Virus record (IMG/VR): IMGVR_UViG_3300030104_003308
Location: 1-59,239 of that record
DNA: 59,239 nt
Strand: one strand, 5' to 3'
From: a virus
Shown here piece after piece: positions 18,827 through 28,000 of the stretch. Position 1 is the first letter of the stretch, and each line of letters starts with the position of its first letter. Made by a program: the position numbers and the translations under genes. The notes under the pieces were generated by a model. It saw only the letters and a list, made by a program, of their open reading frames with translations, had not been told where the DNA came from and made no database searches.

Positions 18827-20684
18827 TCTCTTCAACATCTTTGCCATCAAGTGCCATGTCTTTAGCTTTCTGTTTGGTGCTTGCTGAAGAAACAATACAT
18901 CTCTCGTCTGTTTTATTGTTTGAAGCTAAACCAACCCACTGAACTCTGTCATGGCTATCTGTCCACTCCCTAACTTTTCCATACCTAATCTCCATCACCA
19001 TGTATAGTTGGAAGTCTGGCAGTAGTTTCGTAGATAGCATAGGCCAGACAGGTCTGTCGTATGATCCATCAAAGATTGCAGCATTTTGTTTTGCCGTTTC
19101 TTCGTCTTGATAAACTTGAGTCACACGTATCTGAGTTTCCAGAACTGTTAATTGATTTGTTGATCCAGCTTCTCTTCCAACCCCAGTCTCACTTGGCTTG
19201 TTGCTGTGGTGAACAAGGATAACAGCATAACCAGAGTTACGCAGACGTACTGCAAGCTGATTGACCTTCGCCCATTCGTCTGCTGAATTTTCCATTAGAC
19301 CTGGGTAAGCTGTTCTTATGGTATCAATCACAATAGCGTCTGGCTTAATGTGATCTACCCAACCTTGCAATTCTATGAGCCCTTCTTTAGTACGAAGGTT
19401 CATCTCATGGTTATCGACAAAGGGTGTCCAGATTTGCAAGCGATCTTGTGTATCGCCATGTACTTGTTTCATTTCAAGCAATCGTCTGGCAATGGTAGAC
19501 ATACCCATCTCGAAGTCGAGATACAAAACCTTTGAAGGTTTTGTTATCTCAAAACAACCAAAGTATTTCCTTCCACTAGCCAATGAAGCCATAGCGTTTT
19601 GAACGAATAAAGATTTACCATGTCCACTATACCCATACACTTGCACGATTGAAGCAGGGGTAAGCCAAGGTTCTATAAGATATTGACGAGCTTCTGACTT
19701 ATCAGCCAATGCTTGAGCATCTTCCATAAGAATAAGTCTTCTCTGTCTGCCATTCCCATTCGCCTCGTCTTTTGCTTCCTCGATCTTCTTTCTGTGAATA
19801 TACTCACCCTTCTCATCAAATCGGTCTGGGTGATTACGTCTTTCACTTTCCTCCATGCTCCTAACTGTAGCTTCAAACTCAGCTTCTTGCAGTTGTTCTT
19901 CAAAAAACTCAGTCATAAAAGCATATCCCCTTACCCTTAACTCAGCCCCAAAGTTTCCTTCAAGAATTTGTTCAGAGATATACTTCATTACTCTTTCATT
20001 CCTACCATTACCAACACCAGTTGGTATCTTCATTGTGCTAGGGTAGGTTTCTCGGACGTACTTAGCAGTGCGATCCCATTCCGAAATAAATTCTTGGGGG
20101 TTCATGGCAACAACATCAGACAAGTCCAACTCATTAAAGCTGAAATCACCCTCAGTCTTTTCTTTAAGTGTCGGTTTCCAGTCTTTCCAAATTGGCATCT
20201 CGTCTGGGTCTAAGTCAAAGCCTCTTGGAATATCCCACTTATAATTAGTAGAAGGAGGGACTAAAGCATAAGACCCATCCCCCCTAAAATCTAACCCATT
20301 GATACGAGGCCAGTCTGCTCCTCTGCTGTTGACACCAGCTTTCGGTCCACGTCTGATGCCGTCTTGTGGATGTTTGAAATAAAGGTGATGACCTCTCTTC
20401 GTCTTAGCACGGAAAGGTGACTTCATCCCTGCGTCAAAAGCAGAGTGAAGTGCTTCTTCATTGTCACAATCTACGACAACCACTCCAGATATTGCACCAG
20501 TTATGAGAGCGATAGGGTCTTCTGGATGTTTTGTCCACCATTCAGTGACCTGTTCCTCCGTTGGTAGTGTGTCTTGGAACTCCTTCCACTTTATTCTGGG
20601 ACGTTTTGTTTCTGGACGGCATGGGATAACAGACCACCCCATCTCTAAATATTCAAGTGCTGCTCCCAAGTTTACGTTGTTCAT
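18771..20684 (-). CDS. Bifunctional primase-polymerase / RepA-like helicase
   Basis: A 637-aa replication protein. The N-terminal 200 residues match the Prim-Pol (archaeo-eukaryotic primase) domain: GWSVIPCRPETKRP, ALITGAISGVVVVDCD with the catalytic-type Asp pair, RGHHLYF and a later RGDGSYALVPPS. The C-terminal half is a RecA-fold helicase with Walker A GYSGHGKS (about residue 348) and a Walker B-like DAIVIDTIRT (about 450). The start at ATG 20684 follows GAGGAG. Such fusions prime and unwind replication forks. No separate phage DNA polymerase is seen, so a host polymerase is probably recruited. The 3' end overlaps a plus-strand gene. Confidence 0.92.
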   Translation of the reverse strand: MNNVNLGAALEYLEMGWSVIPCRPETKRPRIKWKEFQDTLPTEEQVTEWWTKHPEDPIALITGAISGVVVVDCDNEEALHSAFDAGMKSPFRAKTKRGHHLYFKHPQDGIRRGPKAGVNSRGADWPRINGLDFRGDGSYALVPPSTNYKWDIPRGFDLDPDEMPIWKDWKPTLKEKTEGDFSFNELDLSDVVAMNPQEFISEWDRTAKYVRETYPSTMKIPTGVGNGRNERVMKYISEQILEGNFGAELRVRGYAFMTEFFEEQLQEAEFEATVRSMEESERRNHPDRFDEKGEYIHRKKIEEAKDEANGNGRQRRLILMEDAQALADKSEARQYLIEPWLTPASIVQVYGYSGHGKSLFVQNAMASLASGRKYFGCFEITKPSKVLYLDFEMGMSTIARRLLEMKQVHGDTQDRLQIWTPFVDNHEMNLRTKEGLIELQGWVDHIKPDAIVIDTIRTAYPGLMENSADEWAKVNQLAVRLRNSGYAVILVHHSNKPSETGVGREAGSTNQLTVLETQIRVTQVYQDEETAKQNAAIFDGSYDRPVWPMLSTKLLPDFQLYMVMEIRYGKVREWTDSHDRVQWVGLASNNKTDERCIVSSASTKQKAKDMALDGKDVEEISRALAKPLRVIKDWLEV

Positions 20685-20877
20685 GTGCTTTCTCCTCAAA
20701 GTATATATTAAAATTGAGATCAGGGTCAGCACTCTTCAGCTTTTCAAGGAAGGTTGAACGAATATGCCTTTGTCTAATCCAACCATAAGGTGCAGTTCTT
20801 TGCACTCCACAAATTTCTGCCACTTTTCTAGCACCACCCATATCTCTTATAAGTTTTCTTATGTTTAGTTGTTTCAT
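20653..20877 (-). CDS. Cro/YdaS-like HTH repressor
   Basis: A 74-aa protein with a helix-turn-helix (IRDMGGARKVAEICGVQRTAPYGW) of the Cro/YdaS type: GGARKVAEICGV is the first helix and turn, APYGWIRQ the recognition helix. It is the first gene of the leftward primase operon and is divergent from the Sak4 operon, so it probably binds the short control region in between and may be the lytic switch. It overlaps the Prim-Pol gene by 32 bases. Confidence 0.82.
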   Translation of the reverse strand: MKQLNIRKLIRDMGGARKVAEICGVQRTAPYGWIRQRHIRSTFLEKLKSADPDLNFNIYFEEKAHEQRKLGSST

Positions 20878-20997
20878 TTAATTTCCTTTTTTTACTAAAC
20901 CAACAATAAACCTATTGACGTACTGTCCGTACTACTATACAACCAAAGGGTTAGCAAGAGTTTATTTTAGGAACTCGCAAATAGAAAGGTATTGTTA
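20878..20997. promoter_or_regulatory. Divergent control region between cro-like and Sak4-like genes
   Basis: This 120-base gap holds a rightward TTGACG (20915-20920) and TATACA (20936-20941), 15 bases apart, and a short palindrome GTAC-N5-GTAC (20920-20932) between them. It is a likely operator for the Cro-like protein, whose gene starts at its left edge behind AAGGAAA. CTATAC also appears in the palindrome at 12169-12184, so one repressor may act at both. Confidence 0.55.
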
Positions 20998-21780
20998 ATG
21001 AAATTTAGACCAAGTAAAACATCTGCCTTACAAGCAGATGGCCCAACCAAGGTGTTGCTATATGCTCATCATGGTTGGGGAAAAACCTATCAATGCAGAT
21101 TTTATCAAAAGAGATATGGGAAAGGCTTAATCATAAGTGGTGAAGCTGGACTTAAATCTATTGAAGATACTGACATTGATTACATTCCCTTCCTATCATG
21201 GGATGGAGAAAGCAATGAAGAAAAGGGTACATACTCTTTTTCCCAGATTTTTAAATGGCTGAAACATCCAGACTTTTTAAAAACCCAAGGGTACAAATGG
21301 ATAGCTGTCGATAGTTTAACTGAAATGTCAGATAGACTTCTTGAAAGTTTGGAAGAGAAGTTTGATGGAGACAAGAATGGTTATAAGCTTTGGGGAGAAT
21401 ATGATGCTCAAATGACTGGTCATTTAAAGATGATTAGGGATTTGCCTGTTCATGTCTTTGTGACTTGCCTTGCGAAAGAAGAGGCAGATGCTAATGGCGT
21501 TACACAATACTGGCCTCATATTAAAGGCAAGGGTGTTGCGAAAAGAATACCTGCAATCTTTGACCATGTTTTTTGTGGCGTAAGGACGACAGAGAAAACA
21601 GATGGTGGTCATCCGAAAGTCAGACGAATGTTTTGTACTGATGAGATTAATGGATGGCATGGCAAGAGCCGTGATCCACAAAGACGTCTTAAAGCAATCG
21701 AAGAATGTGATGACGTCACAGAACTTCTGGCAAAAATGTCAGAGACAAAAGAGCAATTTGCAAAAAGGAGAGTAGCATGA
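20998..21780 (+). CDS. Sak4-like RecA-fold ATPase (AAA_24)
   Basis: A 260-aa ATPase with Walker A AHHGWGKT near residue 24, a KGLIISGEAGLKSI strand-helix, a Walker B-like YKWIAVDSLTEMSD (about 100) and an FVTCLAKEE sensor strand. This is the AAA_24/Sak4 pattern, phage RecA-like proteins that promote single-strand annealing or exchange. I chose ATG 20998, seven bases after AAGGT, rather than TTG 20992. It overlaps the SSB-like gene by four bases, and the next two genes complete a recombination set. Confidence 0.88.
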   Translation: MKFRPSKTSALQADGPTKVLLYAHHGWGKTYQCRFYQKRYGKGLIISGEAGLKSIEDTDIDYIPFLSWDGESNEEKGTYSFSQIFKWLKHPDFLKTQGYKWIAVDSLTEMSDRLLESLEEKFDGDKNGYKLWGEYDAQMTGHLKMIRDLPVHVFVTCLAKEEADANGVTQYWPHIKGKGVAKRIPAIFDHVFCGVRTTEKTDGGHPKVRRMFCTDEINGWHGKSRDPQRRLKAIEECDDVTELLAKMSETKEQFAKRRVA

Positions 21781-22220
21781 GTTTCGATTTTGAAGCATTA
21801 GATTTATCAGCAGTAGAAGCCGACAAGGGAGCACCTAAAAAGTATCTCGATGTGGGCGATCACGATGTTGTGGTTAAGGAAGCCAGAATGAAAGACACCA
21901 TGAATGGTGGGGGTAAGTACCTCGAATGTACCTTCGCTGACAAAGATGGTCTTACTATTTTGGAGAGGTACAACTTAGTCAACAAGAACGAGAAGGCAGT
22001 AGCTATTGGGAAAGCCCAATTAAAAGCTATGCTTGAAGCGTCTGACCACAAAGACCCCAACAAACCAGGTGGTGTGGATAAGATTGCTGGTCTGCAAGTT
22101 AAGATCAAGGTTGGTCTTGGAAAGAAAAAGGACGATGGATCACAGTGGCCTGAAGTAAAGTTGTATGAGAAGTCTTCTGCAAACGTAGTGGCTATGGATG
22201 ATGATGAGATACCCTTTTAA
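21777..22220 (+). CDS. DUF669-type single-strand DNA-binding protein
   Basis: A 147-aa protein of the DUF669 type, with a beta-rich body (VGDHDVVVKEARMKDT, YLECTFADKDG) and the acidic tip MDDDEIPF. That tip matches the C-terminal tail of bacterial SSB proteins, which docks partner enzymes. DUF669 proteins often lie beside Sak4 and phage exonucleases, as here. It probably coats ssDNA made by the downstream exonuclease and loads the Sak4-like ATPase. A strong terminator follows. Confidence 0.9.
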   Translation: MSFDFEALDLSAVEADKGAPKKYLDVGDHDVVVKEARMKDTMNGGGKYLECTFADKDGLTILERYNLVNKNEKAVAIGKAQLKAMLEASDHKDPNKPGGVDKIAGLQVKIKVGLGKKKDDGSQWPEVKLYEKSSANVVAMDDDEIPF

Positions 22221-22257
22221 CACTGGTACTAACTGTACAATCTAACCAGTGTAACTT

Positions 22258-22298
22258 TACCCCAAGGGGTTTTTTCTCCCTCCTTGGGGTATTTTTTT
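22258..22298 (+). terminator. Rho-independent terminator/attenuator within the recombination operon
   Basis: A perfect ten-base stem TACCCCAAGG / CCTTGGGGTA encloses a 14-base loop and is followed by seven T. It lies between the SSB-like and exonuclease genes and should lower expression of the latter. A second hairpin ACTGGT/ACCAGT lies just upstream (22222-22250). Confidence 0.88.
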
Positions 22299-22308
22299 GA
22301 GGACGAGT

Positions 22309-23133
22309 ATGAAGAAAATAATCACAGCAGATGATATTGTCGAGGCTATTGACGTAGGATATAAAAACAAAAAACCACAAATCGCTCGGCAATACATAGG
22401 GGCGAGTAATGTGGGGACACCATGCGATGCAACCCTTGCCTTTTCCCTTCGAGGGTTTCCCGAACCACAGATTGCTCCCAAGACCCAACGCATATTCGCG
22501 TTGGGTCACCTACTTGAAGACATTGTTGTCAAGGATTTGAAAGAGAACGCAGACGTAAGAGTGTGGGAAGTTGATGGCATGAGTGGTCAGCAATATGCCT
22601 ACGATTTATATGGGGGTCATGTGTCTTGTCACATGGATGGGCATGTTGAGACAGACGATGGTATTGTCCGTGTCCTTGAAATCAAAAGCATGAATGATGC
22701 AAGTCATAAAAAGTTTTTAAAGAATGGTGTGAAAGACGCACACCCTAAATACTACAGTCAGTTACAAATGATGATGGGTATGTCTGGATTTAAAGAAAGT
22801 CTCTTCATAGCCATCAATAAAAATACTTCAGAATATGGTGCTGAGATCATTGAGTATGACGACATCCACTACAATTTTCTGATAAGTAAAGTAGAAAGAG
22901 TTATGAGTGGTGAAGCTACAAAGATCAGTGATAGCCCAGATAATTTTAACTGTCGTTTTTGTTTTAAGAAAGCTGTCTGTTGGGAAGGAATGAAAGTTCC
23001 AGTTCGTTGCTCAACTTGCAAATTTGCTTTCCCAAGAGAAGACGGAGGTTGGCATTGTGACAAGCATGACAGAGAAGCTTTTCACCCATGCCAAGACTAC
23101 AATATATATAAGCCAAAGGAAAAAGGTACATGA
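22309..23133 (+). CDS. PD-(D/E)XK exonuclease with C-terminal cysteine cluster
   Basis: A 274-aa nuclease of the RecB-like PD-(D/E)XK group: LGHLLEDIVV with an early Glu (about 70), HVSCHMDGH with the metal-binding Asp (about 108), and the VLEIKS core (Glu-x-Lys, about 126-128). The C-terminus has paired cysteines (CRFCFKKAVC and CSTC, then WHCDKHD) that could hold zinc or an iron-sulfur cluster, as in some RecB-family and Cas4-like nucleases. ATG 22309 is behind GAGGACGAG. It fits as the processing nuclease of the Sak4 recombination set. Confidence 0.88.
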   Translation: MKKIITADDIVEAIDVGYKNKKPQIARQYIGASNVGTPCDATLAFSLRGFPEPQIAPKTQRIFALGHLLEDIVVKDLKENADVRVWEVDGMSGQQYAYDLYGGHVSCHMDGHVETDDGIVRVLEIKSMNDASHKKFLKNGVKDAHPKYYSQLQMMMGMSGFKESLFIAINKNTSEYGAEIIEYDDIHYNFLISKVERVMSGEATKISDSPDNFNCRFCFKKAVCWEGMKVPVRCSTCKFAFPREDGGWHCDKHDREAFHPCQDYNIYKPKEKGT

Positions 23134-23438
23134 AACAAAGAGATAAAATATTACAAGAGGCTCAGAAGTTAATTAATGGAGACAGGCATAAGGATTATGG
23201 TGATGCTTATGATAACCACTTACGTATTGCTCGTATGTGGTCTGTTATTTTGGATAAAGAAATCACAGTAAAAGATGTTGTTCTTTGTATGATTGCCATG
23301 AAGACGGCACGTTTAATCCACGCAAATAAATTGGATTCTTTTGTGGATGTCTGTGGATATGGTGCTATTGGGGGAGAATTTTCTCTTCGTTCAGTTGAAG
23401 GGGAAGGGGAAGTATCTCTCTTTGATAAAGCTGAATAG
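23130..23438 (+). CDS. DUF6378 / MazG-like protein
   Basis: A 102-aa helical protein matching the DUF6378 pattern: INGDRHKDYGDAYDNHLRIA, the internal WSVILDKEITVKDV, and DSFVDVCGYGAI. It is related in appearance to MazG-like nucleotide pyrophosphohydrolases, but the family function is not proven. The start overlaps the nuclease stop by four bases. It ends the rightward recombination operon. Confidence 0.82.
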   Translation: MKQRDKILQEAQKLINGDRHKDYGDAYDNHLRIARMWSVILDKEITVKDVVLCMIAMKTARLIHANKLDSFVDVCGYGAIGGEFSLRSVEGEGEVSLFDKAE

Positions 23439-23543
23439 TAAAGGAGAATTTGTGACCACAAATCTATATCCCTCTGGCTCTGATATGTAGGCTATAAAGA
23501 TTATTAAGATTAAAAGAGCATCTCTTGGTGATATATCCAAACA
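23439..23543. other. Short gap with a possible broken mini-gene
   Basis: After AAAGGAG a GTG at 23451 opens a 12-codon frame (TTNLYPSGSDM) ended by TAG at 23487-23489. The same frame then stays open to 23537. It may be a tiny peptide, an amber-interrupted small gene, or chance. The two operons converge here and no terminator hairpin is clear. Confidence 0.35.
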
Positions 23544-23756
23544 TTAAGTCTCTTCACTTGGTGGTTTTAGAGTTCCAGGTATGACTTGACAGAAAGGCTT
23601 TGCCCTGTACACATTTGGAAATTCAACAGCTTGCTTTGCTTTTTCTCTTGCAGACTGAAAACACATTTCCATGCTAGGGAAAAGTTCACGAGTGGTAATT
23701 ATTGTGCAACTCTCAGCATGCAAACTTCCACAAAGTATCATAATCCCTATCCACAT
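23544..23756 (-). CDS. Small exported cysteine-containing protein
   Basis: A 70-aa protein with a hydrophobic signal-like start (MWIGIMILCGSLHAES) and three Cys in the mature part (SCTIITT, EMCFQ, FCQV). It lies directly downstream of the endolysin gene. A spanin-like or periplasmic lysis accessory role is likely by position, but there is no lipobox and no clear family match. Confidence 0.65.
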   Translation of the reverse strand: MWIGIMILCGSLHAESCTIITTRELFPSMEMCFQSAREKAKQAVEFPNVYRAKPFCQVIPGTLKPPSEET

Positions 23757-23757
23757 G

Positions 23758-24246
23758 TTATGAACCTTTTTCTACATGTGGGGCATCTGTAAATATAGAA
23801 CGTCCTTGTGAACGCCTTAAATCACAATACTGTCCATAAAGAGCCTCACAAGCTATGTTGCCATGCAAACTGTCTGTCATGTCTGCTACATGCCATGCAC
23901 AACCCCACCTTAATTTTAACTTATTCCTTAATGCTGCTTTCCTTATATGCTCCATTGCTTTGAAGTATAGAGGAAGCTCCCACGACAAACGCCCACTGTC
24001 TGTGTAACAGAAGAAGTCTATCGCATGACTGTATCCGTCTGACGCTTGGGGCAAATGTTTGCTCGCCATAGTCTGCGAAGCCCCAGATTGGACGAGCTCG
24101 ATTTGCTCCTCCTTCGTTCTGAGCCCACATGAAATTCCCATGTCCACGTCTGACATAGCCAGAGCATCGTGGAATGTCTGCACAAGTGTTGGGTGAACAC
24201 CTGCCATATTTGCTAATGATTTCTTTCCAAATTTGTACGGCATCAT
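23758..24246 (-). CDS. M15-type peptidoglycan peptidase (endolysin)
   Basis: A 162-aa peptidase of the L-Ala-D-Glu/VanY (M15) group. Features: YKFGKKSLANMAGVHPTLV, the GLRTKEEQ segment, the zinc-ligand pair S-K-H ... SHAIDF (His and Asp), and the late DAPHVE with the second His. It cuts peptidoglycan cross-links at the end of the lytic cycle. It is next to the 3TM holin and EF-hand membrane genes, forming the distal lysis cassette. No signal peptide is present, so it probably relies on the holin. Confidence 0.88.
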   Translation of the reverse strand: MMPYKFGKKSLANMAGVHPTLVQTFHDALAMSDVDMGISCGLRTKEEQIELVQSGASQTMASKHLPQASDGYSHAIDFFCYTDSGRLSWELPLYFKAMEHIRKAALRNKLKLRWGCAWHVADMTDSLHGNIACEALYGQYCDLRRSQGRSIFTDAPHVEKGS

Positions 24247-24322
24247 ACCTCCTATGTACAGTTACAGTTGTCTGAGCATTTCAAATTAAAAATTGCACAG
24301 AAAATTCTTTTAAAATATCTTC

Positions 24323-24712
24323 TCATTTCATTCCTTTCGTGTCTGTTTTATTGAATTTGTCTACGCTCCTGAGTGTTGCTATGCCCAACATGCCAGTCAA
24401 AATCGGCATCATCACGGACATATCAGCCTGTGGAACGTCTATTCCAAACCCTTGGCAAATCGGAGAAATTAGATAATTGACCAGTAACGAAATCGCCCCG
24501 ATCCACCCAATCATGGGTCGCCAAGACGACTGAAACCAGTTACCTTGTGCGTCAGCCTTGAGGACTTCTAACTGAGCCATAATAACTTCGTGACTCTGTT
24601 TCTCGGCCATCGTTGCTATCTCGTGGGACAGCTTCCTCTTGAGGTCTTGGTCTGGAATTACTTTGTCTAATATATTTCCTACTGGTTCAATCAACCCTTT
24701 TAGTAAACTCAT
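24323..24712 (-). CDS. GTA-type 3TM holin
   Basis: A 129-aa membrane protein matching the 3TM holin family found in gene transfer agents and alphaproteobacterial phages: SLLKGLIEPVGNILDKVIPD start, a helical linker, SSWRPMIGWIGAISLLVNYLI, and SVMMPILTGMLGIATL spans. It forms the membrane hole for lysis. It overlaps the EF-hand membrane gene upstream and precedes the endolysin gene by 76 bases. Confidence 0.88.
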   Translation of the reverse strand: MSLLKGLIEPVGNILDKVIPDQDLKRKLSHEIATMAEKQSHEVIMAQLEVLKADAQGNWFQSSWRPMIGWIGAISLLVNYLISPICQGFGIDVPQADMSVMMPILTGMLGIATLRSVDKFNKTDTKGMK

Positions 24713-25065
24713 GGCGTTTCCTTATTTGCTTTAACTTTTTCAATCGTAGTTCCTAAGATGAACCCACTGATGCAACCAAACTGAGAAAGAATGAAGGTCG
24801 TACTGACAGGTATCAAGTGGTCAAGTCTCGACTCTGGAACAAACTCTGGAAAGATTAGGATGCCGACAACAACAGTTGTGCATATCGTTTGAAACCAGAT
24901 TAAAGCACGGATCATATCTCGTTTGGCATTGTCGTCTTGGATACGTAACCTTTTTTCTTCTCTTGCCAGTTGAGCATCAATCTCTTCATCGGTTAGAATG
25001 TGATCTCCATTAGCATCAGCCTTATGAAAGCGAGAGTTTTTATCTAGCTTCTTTATCACTTCCAT
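24709..25065 (-). CDS. EF-hand-like membrane protein of the lysis cassette
   Basis: A 118-aa protein with an N-terminal EF-hand-type calcium loop (DANGDHILTDEE; Asp1, Asn3, Asp5, Glu12 present, the usual Gly6 replaced by His) and two transmembrane spans (ALIWFQTICTTVVVGILIF and TFILSQFGCISGFILGTTI). It overlaps the holin by four bases and the giant internal protein gene by ten. It may be a second holin or an antiholin sensitive to calcium. The last point is inference. Confidence 0.78.
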   Translation of the reverse strand: MEVIKKLDKNSRFHKADANGDHILTDEEIDAQLAREEKRLRIQDDNAKRDMIRALIWFQTICTTVVVGILIFPEFVPESRLDHLIPVSTTFILSQFGCISGFILGTTIEKVKANKETP

Positions 25066-28000
25066 TCACCTCCCCAGTTACCCCAACCAGAAGAAGTATT
25101 TGTTTTCTCTCCAGCTAAAGTATCAACGATGCCTTCTCTAGCTCTTCTAATCCCACCGACAACTGGTATCCTAGTCGCTAGTTCTCTGACGGCTGTTCTT
25201 TCTTTCGAGTTACTGTCTGTTGTTCCAAAGATAAAATCTTTAGCTCCACCAGCCACACTCAATCCACCTGTTACAAGACCGACACTTGGACCACCTAACG
25301 TCTGTAAGAACCTTGTCTGTCCATAAGAACCATTGTCTGCCTGTGTGACGGCTGAGTGTAAGATGTCACCGAGCAGACCAACACCACCCATTTGCAACAT
25401 TCCTTCAAGATACCAACCCCAGAAATCAACTTCATTCCCATGAACTTTCTCATCATATCCTAAAGTTTTCATAGCGTTTCTAATTCTAACGGCTGGTGAT
25501 TTCTCGTCTTCACCACCTCTCATTTGAACTACGTCTTTGACGGCTAATGCTCCCATACCAAAAGCTGGACCGAGTGAAGCAAAGTAAAGAAGGGGTTTGA
25601 TGTTGGCTTCGCCTATAGTAGAGAAGTCTCCCTTCAATATTTTATGTAGCTGGGCTTCCCTCATTACATGACCTGCCAGACGTGTCATCATTAGTGGGAA
25701 AGACTTTAACTGGAAAGCCAATGCACCAAGAGGTGTCTGTGCAAACATGGGTGTGTCGTTAGCATTTGGTTGAAAGATACTTTCGTCTGCAAATCTAATG
25801 ATAGCTTTTCTTAAAGCTGGTTCTTTAGGGTTGCCTTGTTTATCTAAACCAATAAGTGACTTATCACTTAAACTAACATTGCTTTTACTTCCACCAGCTA
25901 GATACTCTTCAAGACCAAACTGCTTCATGTATCTATAGGCTATCTTATAATCTCTTGGCTGTTGGCTTGTCGGCTTGCCATGTTGATAAGACTTTAATGC
26001 CTTTCTTTGGTGAGTGATAAATGTCTGGTGTCCTAATGCACCTGCCACCTGCCTGTTCATGTCTGTCCAAGGTGTCAGCATTGTTGCGTTAAAGAAAGCA
26101 TTTGATAGTTTGCTATCTACTGCACCATACATGTTTAACATTCTTTCGTGAGTAATATTCTCCATTGCGATACCAACCTCAGACAAGGCTCTCTTATAAT
26201 CTGGGTCAGTAGCCAGTGCCTTTACGCCTTTAACCCAGTCAGTCATAGAGCCAGACCTTATGATTGGTAAGACGAGGTCACCTAATGATGTCAGCGTAGT
26301 GAAGCCAAGCAGGGTAACATTGTTAAATGTTCTTAAAGCTCTTGAAGTTCTTAAACCTGCCTTACCACCAAAGTCATTGAGGCTATCTTTTCGAGCCACT
26401 CGCATAGAGTTTTCAACAAATCGTGCATCATCATTCTCCATTAAAGTTTTAACACCTTTGAAGTCTTCTAATGCTCCAACGATAGCATCAACTCTTGCCA
26501 AGTAAGTAGGGTCTTTAGCCCCATTAGCACTATTGACTGCAATACTCTCTAGTCTTTCTCTCACGGCTGGTGAGCCATGTGTGTTAGCTATCTCCACAAG
26601 CTCTTCTGCAAATTGAATTGCTTGCTGATCGTTGCCACTGAAAGGCATTAATGTTTCTGATCTAAGAACACCTTCTTGAACACCTTCAGTGGTGACACTT
26701 CTGAAATCTTTCTGGAATATTTTATTAGTAGATAAAAGTTTAGCTATTCCCCTAGCTCCATTCTCAGCAACATAGAGATAGTCGTCTACACCATGAGAAT
26801 TTAATCCAAACTTCTTGGTGTGAAGAGTTCTTCTTGTTGAACCTTCAAAATATTTGACCAACATAAACTCTAAGTCATCTTCAAGAAAATTCTCTAGCTC
26901 ACCCATAGCTCTTGGATATTTCTCAAGCTCTATTATTCTATTGAAGTCTATGCTTTCAGCCTGTGCATTTTTGGTACTACCCCTTACAGGTGACTTAGGA
27001 CTTTCTGGAACTTGAACACCATCTATGTTTTCTCTCGTCAGACTTTGATAAACCTTTTCTGCAAATGCGTCAGCGTCTGCCATTTGATATGTGTTACCTA
27101 AAGCTGTCTGCTCTTGACCATAATAGCTTCTCATACCTGCTAGAAAAGCATCTCTATTCTTTTGTATCTTGTCTCTATTCCATATCTGTGGAATGTAGTC
27201 CTTTCTCCAACCAACAAACATTCCAGCATCTTTCATTCGAGCATGTTCTTTAGCAAACTCATCTTTAATTTTATTAAATGCTGCTCTCTGTTGTGGAGTT
27301 AATGCTTTCTCTTGTCTGCTTCCTACTCCGTGTCTGAGGGCAGACACAATTTTCCTGTACGCTTCGGGTTGTTTTTGACCTACGCCACCAGACGCAGCCC
27401 TTGCCCAAGCCCTGACTTTTCCGTCTGCACCTGGCAAGTCACGCAATACATTGTGGATTGGCATATACTTTGATGCAAAAGTCTGATGCTGGTCTGGGAA
27501 GTGTTGCTTGTACCAGCCACCTAGCCAGTTCATACCCATTCTTTCCATTCTGTCTGACTGACTTCTTAGCCAAGCTATTGGTCCAGCCTTTCTGATAGCC
27601 TGTTCTTGAACAGGCGTAAAATCTCTACTCCTTATGATACTTGATAATGCGTCAACCATTGGAGGGGATACCCCTTCATCTTCAATAGTCTCAAGCATTT
27701 GAATAGTGTTATTGGTATCTAACTTATCAAGATTTCCGTCTGCCATTTCCATAGCAACAGAGCCGTTAAATCCCTGTGGTGTGGTTGAGAAGTCTCTATA
27801 GTATAGACGAGCGTCTTCAGCATCAAAGAACTCAGCATTGACATGCTTGACGCCTTCAGGATTGAAGACCACAAAGGCATCGTATTCAATAAATTCCCCA
27901 CGAACAGCATCTTCAGGAGTAGTGTCTGTCGGTGTCATTCTATTTTGATGAGGGAGTTTCATGCTATCAAAGCCAGCATCTTCAATAGCTTGGTTTAGAA

